A DNA stretch of 64,000 nt from positions 744,001-808,000 of the forward strand of contig CM031561.1 in NCBI GenBank assembly GCA_018466975.1. Direction: 5' to 3'. The stretch's first letter is position 1. Each line of letters begins with the position of its first letter. Position numbers and translations under genes: made by a program. The DNA comes from Sparassis latifolia. Its lineage: Eukaryota > Basidiomycota > Agaricomycetes > Polyporales > Sparassidaceae. Shown in pieces: positions 21,863-32,134 of this stretch. The notes under the pieces were generated by a model. It saw only the letters and a list, made by a program, of their open reading frames with translations. It did not search any database and was not told the origin of the DNA.

Positions 21863-22572
21863 ATGGATGCCAGCGTCATCCTTCGCAAATACACCCTCGC
21901 AGAAGCTCTTCTTTGCATTGAGATCTTTACCGAGCCCTTCGATCCAATCCTGTGGAAAGCATGGGCGGTCCGGATGCACGTCCTGCTGGTGAGGCCCCCA
22001 CGAGCATATGATCCTTTGCTGTCTGACCCTCACATGTCCCTGAGGTCCTTATGGTCCAAGCCCAGTCTGAAGCGGCCAGCGTGGGGATCATCCTACCCCT
22101 TCCGTGCGATATCCCTGTCCTGGCCCAGGTGGAAATACACCTGGCAACAGCTCGCACTGTAGAAGGTGGTCATCGGATGATACCCCGAATTGCGGATCAC
22201 CTTCCTGCGGTCATTCCTCATAGTTTGACTGCCCGCATTCTGTATGACGACCCTGCTGTCCGCGAGGACTTTGGTTTAGGCCACCCACCGGATGGTCTCT
22301 CTGACATTGGTGCACGGTCGTCCTGTCCCTATTTTCCTGAAGTCGTGTTCCTCAGCTTTTTATCGCCATCAGGAACCTTGCGCCTTCGGGTTGAGACATT
22401 GTGCAACGCGGCCCGCGAACTGTATGATGTCATGCGTGGAATCACTGGTAGACGCGAGCTGGCAGATGGTACTTTGAGACAGTTGCGGATCACAGTCGAG
22501 GAATTGGAAGTAGCGTTCGGGCTCGTAGTGTGCCCTCCTCCGATAACCAGCTTCCAACTGATGTTGGACTAG
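21863..22572 (+). CDS. Hypothetical two-exon protein, 217 aa
   Basis: Two frames join through a plausible 56-nt intron (donor GTGAGG at 21989, CTGAC branch-like motif, acceptor ending 22044): exon 1 21863-21988 and exon 2 22045-22572, 654 nt in total. The product starts MDASVILRKYTLAEALL and contains a mixed alpha/beta-looking stretch (RILYDDPAVREDFGLGHPP, PEVVFLSFLSPSGTLRLRV, TLRQLRITVEELEVAFG). I recognise no family. The globular composition and the clean intron argue for a gene; isolation between mobile elements argues for a relic or chance frame. Confidence 0.4.
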
Positions 22573-23017
22573 GGGTCGGTTTGTGTAGCACCCTGTAGTA
22601 TCTCCAAAATGTGAGACCGCTTCCCGGATGTGATTCCCACCTCAGCGCACTCTGCGTCCCTTCAATGGCAAGATGATGTAAGTGATGCATAACACCAAAT
22701 ATAGGCGATGATGGGGGTTGCGAAGGTGCGGAGGTCGAAAATATAGTTTAGGGAGACGTTTAGAATCTGGAAGGGTAGTCTCGATTCCAGACGTTGACGC
22801 ATGGATGCACCCGAAAAACCAATATGTCGGAGATCGAAAAAACCACTGCAGCCTCCGTGCTATAATGTCTGGTGACTTTCGGTGCAGCGGGTGTAGATAA
22901 CCCCAACCTGTTATGCTGTGCTGGCTGCAGTGGTTTTTTCGATGTCCGACATTGGTACTCGGCAGCCTCCGAAGCGGAGCCGAGGAATGGAGCATATACG
23001 TCTGGCTTGTGAGACTA
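22573..23017. other. Non-coding spacer with a hairpin
   Basis: No gene is recognised. It contains the inverted pair at 22819-22955. Confidence 0.5.
22819..22955. repeat. Inverted repeat (hairpin), arms about 34 bp
   Basis: The arm 22819-22853 (core CGAAAAAACCACTGCAGCC) is repeated inverted at 22923-22955 with a 2-base indel and one mismatch. The loop is about 69 bp. Probably a small foldback or degenerate TIR pair. Confidence 0.75.
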
Positions 23018-23103
23018 CTGGAAGGGGGGTCGACCCTAGTCTCGGAACCAGCCGTTCTGTCAGTGCGGGCCCCCAATCGGAGAGCGAAAAACACCTGCAC
23101 AGC
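23018..23103 (+). repeat. Left imperfect TIR
   Basis: Begins CTGGAAGGGGGGTCGACC; the inverted counterpart is at 31262-31359. Blocks of 10-17 identical bases are separated by diverged stretches. Confidence 0.65.
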
Positions 23104-23110
23104 CCGCAGA

Positions 23111-23799
23111 CAGAACGTCTGGTGAAATTCGTATAGGCGGGGGATTGTCACATTCACGTGACCTTGACGCGTCTTTCTGCACGTCAGGCGTGTCGCGCGT
23201 AGTGTCTAGAGATGTAGGTATCAGGTACAATGTCGTACACAATATATATACCCGGACCTTCTACATGGTACCCGGACTTGCTACATGCGCCTGTACCTGC
23301 TATTACAGAGCAATCCAGCCCCAGAACGAAGGCCTCTCCAATGTTGATTTGCCAGCTGTAAGGGAATTTGTTATTTGCCTCTCTGAACTGTTCAATGAGG
23401 TGACAACGGCATGCGCGTGAGTCATACCCGCGCAATTTGGATGCCTCTTCTCGCGCAGTCTGCAGGATTCTCGCTGAATTTGCTCTCTGGTTCTTATGCG
23501 AGTCATGGGGAGTCTGCGCCGCCATCGCCGGGATTTCTCTTGAGTTTGCGTTACTTGCGGAAGTGGTTGCAGATGCATGGGTATGGGTTGAAGCTGCAAA
23601 TGAGCTAGAAGTCGAGGTAGAACTCTCAGGGCAGGACATAGAAGCAGAATATATATGAGGGGAAGGCATATCGTGATTGCTACAGACACTACACAGAAGA
23701 CGCCAGACTACTACACATCGCCCGTAGGACATGTCGCCCTGACGCGCTGGTCACAAAGTGTGACAATCCCCGCCTATACGAATTTCACCAGACGTTCTA
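23111..23799. repeat. Inner inverted repeat pair, about 42-bp arms
   Basis: 23111-23152 (core GGTGAAATTCGTATAGGCGG) recurs inverted at 23759-23799 with about 40 of 42 bases matching. The 606-bp interior holds a minus-strand open frame (23184-23732, 182 codons) with no motif. Either a small TIR element inside the larger one, or duplicated subterminal sequence. Confidence 0.7.
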
Positions 23800-24392
23800 C
23801 ACGCCCAACCTTCCTTGAGATGCACGGGACATTAGACAATCATATGTACCAGTGCTGGTGAGACGCATGATAGTCGGAGCTGCAACATCTGTTAGCAATG
23901 TGGCCGTGACAACCTGAAATGCGTGCTATCTCGCACACCGTCCCTGGCCTGGAGAAGGCTGTCGGACAGCCGCCGCCCTACCTGTCTCCCATCTGAGCAG
24001 TCAGGCCACCTAGGGCTTGCTCCCATCAGTCTCCCATCAGCCACGATCGGCTGTACACGAGGCCTAGCGACTTGTTGAAGAAGTAGGTATCCCGGCTCCC
24101 TCCCAGCTAATCGTTGCAGACCACTGCAGCATCCTCAGCAAGCTGGCGAATGGGCAGATACCACCCTTCTCTGATGGCATATCACATCCGGTCATCACCT
24201 CCCCGCTAGTTCTGGCTCGTCAGCCAGGTGTAAATCAAGTAATGAAGTCTATTATGCCCGGCCTCTATGCTCTCTCAGTGTCTGAGACTATATGCACTAT
24301 GTAGCACCTAGGAATATTATTCTCGTCTACACTACTAGTACGAGGGCCCGGGCTGAGCTGGCACGGCATCCACATTCATGTTATTTGTTAGT
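23800..24392. other. 3' flank of the large zinc-finger gene, no gene seen
   Basis: No supported coding sequence or repeat. Confidence 0.5.
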
Positions 24393-27300
24393 CTAGCACT
24401 TCGAAGATGGACAGAAATACATACCGTTCGACGGATCGGTGGCTGCAGGCTGAATGGCAGACACTTTCGCTTCTTGGGCTAACTTTTTGCGAGCCCGCAT
24501 GTCTGCCGCCTTCGCTGCTGTCTGCGCGCGTTTTATGGGGCCCGATTCACGAAGTCCTGCAGCAATCTCGCGATGCTTCATATACCGGTTGTCAAGGTAA
24601 GATATTGGTCGTGTGAGAGATCGCGGAAGGGTTTGTCGAATCAACGCCGCATTGTGGATTGCGTGCATATTGAGAAGAAATCGTTCAGCAGTGGTGTGCG
24701 CGATCACTGCTTCGGTCCGCGCTGTTGTCGATCGTTCTTGCACGACATGCTGAGTCCCGGTAGGTGAGCAGCTAGTCATCCGGCAGTCATGCTGAGCATT
24801 GAAGATGAATAGCACATCCTGTTGTTAGCAATCAGTAGTTATAATAATGGCTAGACAGCAAAGCACTTGCCTTCGGTGTGACTAAACATGGAGCATCATC
24901 ACCACGCGTCAGAACTGGCATGCCCAGGAAGGGATCACGTTCGCCGGAAATGTTAAATGGTTCGATGATCACCACGGGAGAGTGACCGACCGTGGGGGTA
25001 ACGATTTTCCAAATTCTCCCCGCAGCAATGGACTTGCAGCATAACATCAGAAATATTGCTGATAGAATGAAATAAGCAATAACATACATTGGAAGGGAGT
25101 TCTTGATAAAACACCCAAGACCCTGCTTTACATATATCCTTGGATTGTGATACGAGGTAACAGCAGTGACTCCAGAGCCTTGTCTCATCGCTCTCGTGGT
25201 CCTGGCCATCAGCAGAAGGGATATTGATGCCGGGTGGCAGGAGGATTCCAGGTGTTCCGGAAATGTCACACCAAGTTGAGGAAGCCCGTTTGGCCTCTGA
25301 TTCTAGCTTGACTGCGCCTGTGTGCAATACGAGAACAAGAAATAAAGATCAAAGAATCACAGGTCAGAACTCACCAGCAACCATCATCTCCGGATGGACC
25401 CATCCAAGTCGACGCTGCAAGGCTGGATTCAACTGTAAGAAACTACACACCTTTTCTCCAGCGCGGATGTATTGGCCATCTGTATCGCGCCACCATCCGC
25501 CGCTGACCTGATGCTTGAACCGCTCCATACCGGCTAGAGTGATAGCGATGTCACGGCTTGGTGCTTGGTGGTTTGAGAGAATGCTGCAGAATCGAAAGAT
25601 TGCGTTCCAGCACTCGAAGATCTCTGTCGAGTAGAGGACTGCAGGTCCAAAGCGTCGAATGTCTTTGATAAGATGCGGCAACACATGGAGCTTCGTTTTC
25701 GTAAGGATGCGGTTTGGATCGATCAGCGCCCAAATGTCGAGGACATTGGCGATGAGTATTTCGAGGTCAGCCTGCATGAAGTTGAATTAGTATGACACAG
25801 TAAAGTGTCCAGATGAAGTATCTGCCACAGAACTACACACCAAATACTCTTCCATGTTACATATGCTATGGTACCAGAGCATTGCGCCGAGCTCTCCACT
25901 TGCCTTCCAAAGATCAAGAACAAGATCTGGGCACATACCGCCATACAGATGAAAGGCACCAACTTGCTGCAGGATCTTGAAATGTCTTCCGACCAGAGAG
26001 TTTTTGTACTGCACGATGTAGTCACTTCGAACAGGCGAGAGAAGCAGACCGTCTACGGATGACGCTCGAAGTCTAATTGCGAATGTGCTGTCCTTCTTCT
26101 TGTCCCATTCACTCGTTGTTTTGTGCCAGACATACTTCGTCTCACCGAGCAGATAGGTGTGAAGGATCTCTCCAGGTGTGTCGATGGGAGGATCGAGAGT
26201 CCGCGGACACGAGAAGAGGACATTGAAGTGGTCGCCAGGTCGTGTGGCATTACCATCATGAAGCGCTAATCGTCGTGTCAGATTGGGCCAACAAGTGTCA
26301 CACAGTTGTGAAAATACGAACGCGAGTCCTCTGGAAGTGCATTGTAACGAGATGGGGGCTGCATAACAAGCCACTCGTGACACTCAAGCTGAATCTCGTG
26401 CTTTATTTCTGCCTTAACAGCTTTGCGGTTGTCTCCAGTCAATCGGGGATTCTTTAGCCGTGCATCCTTGGTAATAGGATTAGAGAGGCGAGCGGCCTGC
26501 ATGGTATGTGCTCTTGCTATAACGATTTCGATCCAATGTTGCGCAGTCTTATCCTTGATCCCACTTCGTGTCTGCATCTCGTCGATGTTGTCCTGTACGC
26601 CAAGTCCGGCAGCAAAGAGTTGTTGCCGAATTTCTTCAACTATTCCCGCATGAGTACGCCGAGGATTATCGGGCTACAAAAGCCACCAGCAATAGTATGT
26701 TGCAACATTAGTATCTGCCATGTCTCCACATTTGAAAAACTTCTCACCGAGAACATTTTCTCATAGCCTATATCACTTTCTCGCTCCTCCGCCGTGCCTC
26801 CAGCCATGCAACAACGACACGAGTAATTTCCGTTCCCGCCAATATGAGAGCAATGCTCAGATTGCTGTGGGTTATCTGCCGGTAAGACATGAATGATGAC
26901 ACGGAACAAGATCTCCTGTTCCAGATGACAATCATATGCAGTATGCCAGCGATCTTCACCGCTACAAGAGTCCTGCTATATGAGCATCATACTAGCGTAC
27001 TGCAATTGTAGACTCACGTGTCAGTGAGGACAGCATCCATCTGCTCCGATGACGAGGCATGCTGTGACGTCGAGCAGAACTTGACGAAATATTCTTGTTG
27101 CAGTTTCTGATGCGGAAGATTGATGTTTGCGAGATATATGTTTGTGTGGGGATTGAACTGTTTTGTCTTATTTCCAGATACGTCGTCACTCCAGCACATC
27201 ATGCGTATGGTGAATGTTGGTCGGCCATTTGTGACACCATGCACCGGGTGTGGCATCTCATGTACCCATTTGGGAGCGAAGTCTGCAGACCAATTCAGAA

Positions 27301-28948
27301 CTGTCCAGATATAATCAACAGAACGTTCAAACCTGGGAACTTGAAGCTACAGCCACGCGTCTTCAGATCAAAATAGTTGGCGGATAATTCGGTCGCTTGC
27401 AGACGAATAAGGTCCTTATCTTGTATTTCGAACAAGTCGCACTGACCCGTCACCAGTAAGCTTGCACCGCAGTACATTTAGAATACAATCCTGAGCTCAC
27501 CATTGAATTATACTGGACCACGTAACCGTCAAAGCATTCAATCTTATTGTCCACCACCCATCTCAACGGAATCACAAGTCGACCGTCTCGGACTTCTGCA
27601 AGTTCTTTGATGTAAAAATGCCTATGAGGTGTGTTTATCCAGTCCGCCCACATAAGCTGGTTGAGATCTAGTTCATCTTCCTTAATGTACTGCCATTTCT
27701 CTCCGTGATAGAATTCTGATACAGAGCATCCAACCTCAGGATAGACTTGAATGTGTGGCCATACAAGTGGGTTGGCGAAGTCCTAATCAGATATATGGTG
27801 AGCCTCTCAGATCACCATGGCCACATTGTAACACTCAGAGCATTGGCTTACCAATTTCACCGTTGCTGATGGCACGTTCGCATAGAAAAGATTCGATTGT
27901 GACGATTCATGTTGCTTTGTCTCAACATTGACTTCGTGCGCTAGTTCGGCTTGCTTCTTTCGCAGTGCAGAAAAGGATGGAACATTGGGCGTTCCGCACT
28001 CCTTCATAATCCAAATGAATGTCTTCATATGGTCGTCTGAGAGTCGCAGTCGCGGAAGGTTATCAAGAAGGTCCAGCATGAACATCTGAACAATTATTCA
28101 GCTCTCAGCGAAATTCCTCCATAAGGAAGTGATATCAAGCACTCTCTTACCGTTTTGGATCCATAGGGTTTCCAGTCTCCATCCATTCTCATTGGTACCT
28201 CTTTACAGAACATGTCTTCAATGTCATCTTCATTATCGGAGTCCTCAATGCCTGTCAGCAGATGTGAGTACATCGGATATCGTAGATCAGGGCTGCACCT
28301 CGTACCCATGGAGCGCATAGCTGCAATAATATCCGGGACTGTTGCATCTGTCTCTCCATGCTCCTCACCTTCCGCCATCACCGATACCATATCACCCAGT
28401 CTGAGGTGAACATCTTCACCATTCTGTAAGTTCTCGAGCTGTTGTTCAAGGTGATGCATGTCGTGGGCTAACACATTTGTGGTACCTGCAGAAAATGCAA
28501 TTGCATTTCCGTCATAATCAACATACTCACTATCATCGTCCATGTAAGCCTCCATGACTGGATCACTTGTGTTCTTCCCATCCACATAAGACACATCCTC
28601 ATTGTCAACATCCATAAAATACTCTGCCAGAAGTAACATCGCTGGAGGGACTTGCTCAGCGAGAGGGGCCGGCAGAGGTGCTGGACCAGGTACATTTGAC
28701 AAGGTGTGTGCCATCTCTGTCTCGATGGTGGCGCTCTTATGCTTGCTGGTATTTAGATGGCTAGAAATCCCGCCTTTCAGGATCAGGGTGGCTCCGCGAT
28801 ATGTGTTCGAGCACGGAATGCATCGCAGGCGAGCAGTCTCTCCTGGAACTGTCTCAAAAATTCCTATAAATTTGGATTAAATTGAGATGCTCTCAGAACC
28901 AGTGAGTTGCATACCTGCATCTCTCCAAGATCCTCTGACTGGAGCCAT
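24393..28948 (-). CDS. Large zinc-finger protein of a basidiomycete multi-copy family, putative transposase
   Basis: A multi-exon gene of roughly 1,100 aa. Exons placed with consistent phase: 28948-28915, 28863-28151, 28085-27852, 27782-27501, 27441-27333, 27300-27018, 26961-26748, then one starting 26673. Later joins, down to the TGA at 24393, are approximate. A C2H2-like finger is at residues 26-53 (C26-x2-C29-x17-H47-x5-H53). An acidic region follows, then motifs PHRHFYIKELAEV, HEMPHPVHGVTNG, SDDVSGNKTKQFNPH, LPADNPQQSEHCSHIGGNG (with CRCC), DTPGEILHTYLLGE, LIDPNRILTKTKLHVL, TEIFECWNAIFRFCSILSN and FNAQHDC. I recall similar proteins as abundant uncharacterised families in mushrooms. Asp in SDDVSGN and ADNP and Glu in FECWN are candidate catalytic acids, by inference only. 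Transcribed divergently from the partner at 29097. Confidence 0.7.
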
Positions 28949-29096
28949 TTTGCAGATAGACTTGACCGAGTGGGCAATGCTGAGGAGCAGTCAGTCTTCA
29001 CGTGACTACGTCAGCGAGAAAAGCACATTTTCACCTCTTTTTTGTCCTTCATTTCTTCCTTCTTCTTCTCTCCGTGTTTCTGTTTCCACTCCTCTG
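28949..29096. promoter_or_regulatory. Shared promoter region of the two element genes
   Basis: 148 bp separate the two start codons. It contains TTCACGTGACT (E-box-like CACGTG). The alternative partner ATG at 28977 would shorten it to 28 bp. Confidence 0.4.
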
Positions 29097-30545
29097 ATGT
29101 CTCTTTGTTTCGAAGTTCGTCCCTCCTCTCCACCGCAATCAGCTCCTGGAAGTCCTGTGCCAACAAATTTGGAGCTTTCAGCTGACGTGGATTCTTCTGC
29201 CAGCGGTCAAACTTCACCATCCCTGGTCTCATCATCCAGGGAAAACTCTACCTCTCCAACAACAGCGGCAACATTGAGGACCAGCTCAAAACGGCCTGCC
29301 GAAGATCTGACCCAGTTTGCTTCTTTGGCAGCGCGTCGTGTTCGTCTGAGACCAGCAGGTGAGAAGGAACTCGACCGAGTGTCGAAGGTTTGTCGTGTTG
29401 GCTGTCATGTTCTTGTGAGATTCTTATCTTAGATTATTATTTAGCTCTCACCAGCTGAGCGGGCTATGTGGACATGCGCTCACATGTTGAAGATTGAGGA
29501 GCACCTTGAAGCAATCCAGCCTGCTGATGCCCAATGGGATCTTCCGAGAACGTTGAAGGTAAGTTTGGCGACCTTCACCGACGTCTCGTCAGTTGACAAT
29601 GCATTTCTTAGGATAAGATCGACCACTATACCTTCGCATTACTCCTCTCGCCGGTATTGCCATTCTATCTGGCCAAGAACACTGCTCCGCTTGGTCCCAT
29701 CAAGCTGGTCATGGTATGTTCAGTCCACTTGTGCGACTTTGACCACTATTTATTCAAGTTCCCGGCAACGCTAGGGTATTCTTGAGAAGCATCCTTCATG
29801 GGGCTTCACCAAGGAAGTTAAAGGGGACAAGTACAAATTTGATATTGTGGTCAAGAGAGTCCAGACTCGTCTCACGGATCGGCGTGCAGAGCTTAAGGAG
29901 GTGGTACATCCTCAACCTGTGTGCTTACTCTCAGAAAGTTGAAGCTTTGCTAGATCACACTCTCCCTGGGTCCCGAAGGATTGTCGGAGGCTCACGGTGA
30001 GCAGATGGGCACTGTGTCAAAGGCTCCGAAAAAGAAAACACCTGATCCCGTGCAACTCGACGTTGTCGAGCTCTGCAAAGCCCTCGCGGCCAAACATGCT
30101 GCTACCCACGTCATCATAAGCCTCGAGATGTGTGCGCGGGTTGCCTTTCTGGTGCGTAACATTGCTATGGTTGATTCAGAGGTTCTGACGTATGAATGAC
30201 TCTCGATAGCGCAAATTACTTCTAGAGATGATCAAGAATCCTCAGTTGGAACCCACCGGCGGATACTGGGCTTTCGTTGATGTGCAGCTATCAATTGTTC
30301 GAGAGCGTTATGCTGCGGAGCCGGCGAAGATGACCAAGTCTGTTCCCTTTCTGTTCTACTGTTCGGACTATCACTCATTCTACTCAAGTGTTTTCACGCA
30401 GATTCTGAAAGACGATCAAGGGAAGTACGGTCGGACGATCATTCCGGGCCAGGATGGGGCCGCCGCCGCCGACATCAGCTGCACACAGAACATTGCGAAC
30501 AGGGCCGCTTCTGGAACATTTGTCGACGATGAAGATGACTATTAG
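29097..30545 (+). CDS. Partner protein of the two-gene element, unknown function
   Basis: Six exons: 29097-29387, 29445-29558, 29612-29713, 29775-29903, 29954-30151 and 30210-30545, totalling 1170 nt (389 aa). Every exon length is a multiple of three, so all introns are phase 0. The N-terminus is Ser/Pro/Thr-rich. The rest is helical: RAMWTCAHMLKIEEHL, DKIDHYTFALLLSPVLPFYL, GILEKHPSWGFTKEVKGDKY, DIVVKRVQTRLTDRRAELKE, VELCKALAAKHAATHVIISL, QLSIVRERYAAEPAKM. The last exon may contain a further small intron around 30335-30395. I recall this kind of protein recurring beside the large zinc-finger protein in Agaricomycetes. No enzyme motif is seen; a regulatory or DNA-binding accessory role is conceivable. 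Confidence 0.7.
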
Positions 30546-31261
30546 GTTTACTATTCTTTTGCTTCACCAGAGTATTTGCCGGTGACTCCCCTTCTGGTAT
30601 GATTTTTGACAACTTGACCTACACTCATTTTGTACATGACGTTCTACAATCACTCTAGTCATTGTATACCTCTCGTTTATTTGATCCATTGTAGTAGCAA
30701 CTAATAGCAACCACTGCAGTAATAATACATGTCTGTCCTGCACTTTCGACCGTTATCCGGTGCATGATCAATATCCGAGTCACAAATCCCGGACCACAAC
30801 AACGTCTGACAGGGCGCTGCGCAATAGCACCCTGCAGTGTCGGGCCCATGTCGCCAGGCTATGGGTAGCTGGCTTTTGACGGAATTGTGCGACCTGGCAA
30901 GCAGACGGCTTGGAAGGTTGTAACAGTCGAATGAGCAGTCTCGAGACCAGCTGCAGCTAAGCTGCTCCCGGTCAGACTGTCCAGCTGGATCCATCTGTAC
31001 TCCCGGACAGTAGACGGGCTACGGAGCCAGGTTGGAGGGACCTATCTGAACCAGATGGAAAAGGTAGCGGAGCGGATATGATTGGGAGCTCATTCGGTCA
31101 GATCCGCACCAGATAGCTCTTGTGCAAGCCTTGACGGATATACGATTTCACTCTTGGAATCAGCTGTCGAGTCGGCTCCCACAACCTTGGCAGGCCGCCC
31201 TGGCAACGTGACACATTTTAGCTGAATTTCAGCACTTCGCAAAACGGGCGTGTAGGTGGTA
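30546..31261. other. Non-coding interior up to the right TIR
   Basis: No gene seen. Confidence 0.5.
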
Positions 31262-31359
31262 GCTGTGCATCTCTTTTTCGCTCTCCGCTGTCAGTTTCAC
31301 GTGATTCCCTGCTACCACCGAACGTCTGGTTCCGAGACTAGGTCGACCCCCCCTTCCAG
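31262..31359 (-). repeat. Right imperfect TIR
   Basis: Inverted match of 23018-23103, ending in CCCTTCCAG at 31359. Confidence 0.65.
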
Positions 31360-32134
31360 ATACCTAACTATCTTTAAAATTTCCACCGTCCGTCATTTCT
31401 GCCCCCGATTCGCTCTCAGTTCACTCCGTCTCCATCTTTGCTCCTCCACTGCGCATTCTCTTCCTTTCCCGCTTGCGCCGCTTCAACACATCGTCGACGT
31501 CATCGCTACGTCACATCTCGCCCTATGCTATGCCACCACCTTACTGTTCAAAAACACTGCGCATTCTCTTCCTTTCCCGCTCGCGCCGCTTCAACACATC
31601 GTCGACGTCATTGCTATGTCACATCTCGCCCTATGCTATGCCACCACCTTACTGTTCAAAAACTCATTCTCGACGTTCGTCGATATCTGTTCTCACACGG
31701 CCAACTTTATTCAGCAATGACTTGCGTTCCCAATGCGCATGACACCCTACAACTACAACGAGAAACATAGTTACATAGTTTGCAACAAATCACTACTATA
31801 ATTTTAGTTTGATTAGTAATTTGTAAAACATTCTGCTTTCCATCTATGCTACCCAAATTTGACCCAAATGAACGAATCGCGGAGCGCATAGTGCGAAGCG
31901 ATTCTCTTGTAAGGTTTAGAAAGGTCTCACTTTGTTCACAGACGAAATTCAGCTTTAGAACGTCTCTAAACGGCTGGGCCTACGGGAAGGCATCCAGTTT
32001 GACAATTCGGACTCGCAGACGTCCCGCCGACAGTCGACACCACTCAGAGTTAGACAAGTATGCACACTACCATCCAGAGATCCATTCGAAAGTCATTGGT
32101 ACATCCACAACAGGAAGCATGACCATTGTTAAGC
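31360..32134. other. Spacer with a tandem duplication, no gene
   Basis: A weak frame at 31846-32160 is not supported by motifs and lies partly in the 3' flank of the transhydrogenase gene. Confidence 0.45.
31448..31663. repeat. 108-bp direct duplication (two copies)
   Basis: The unit starting ACTGCGCATTCTCTTCC at 31448 repeats at 31556 with few differences. It lies just outside the right end of the two-gene element. Confidence 0.88.

Larger units (their letters stand above)
23018..31359. mobile_element. Candidate two-gene DNA element with imperfect TIRs
   Basis: The left end 23018-23103 and the inverted right end 31262-31359 share CTGGAAGGGGGG, GTCGACC(C)TAGTCTCGG, AACCAG and GAGAGCGAAAAA...GCACAGC, with gaps between. 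Between them lie two divergent multi-exon genes and little else. This is the architecture of an autonomous DNA transposon (about 8.3 kb). The target duplication is not clear (left flank ...GACTA, right flank ATACC...), so the exact termini are provisional. Confidence 0.6.

Noticed and set aside
24393..28948. Assigning the large zinc-finger protein to the KDZ or Plavaka transposase families
   Set aside because: The diagnostic motifs I know for those families are not seen. Kept as unassigned putative transposase.
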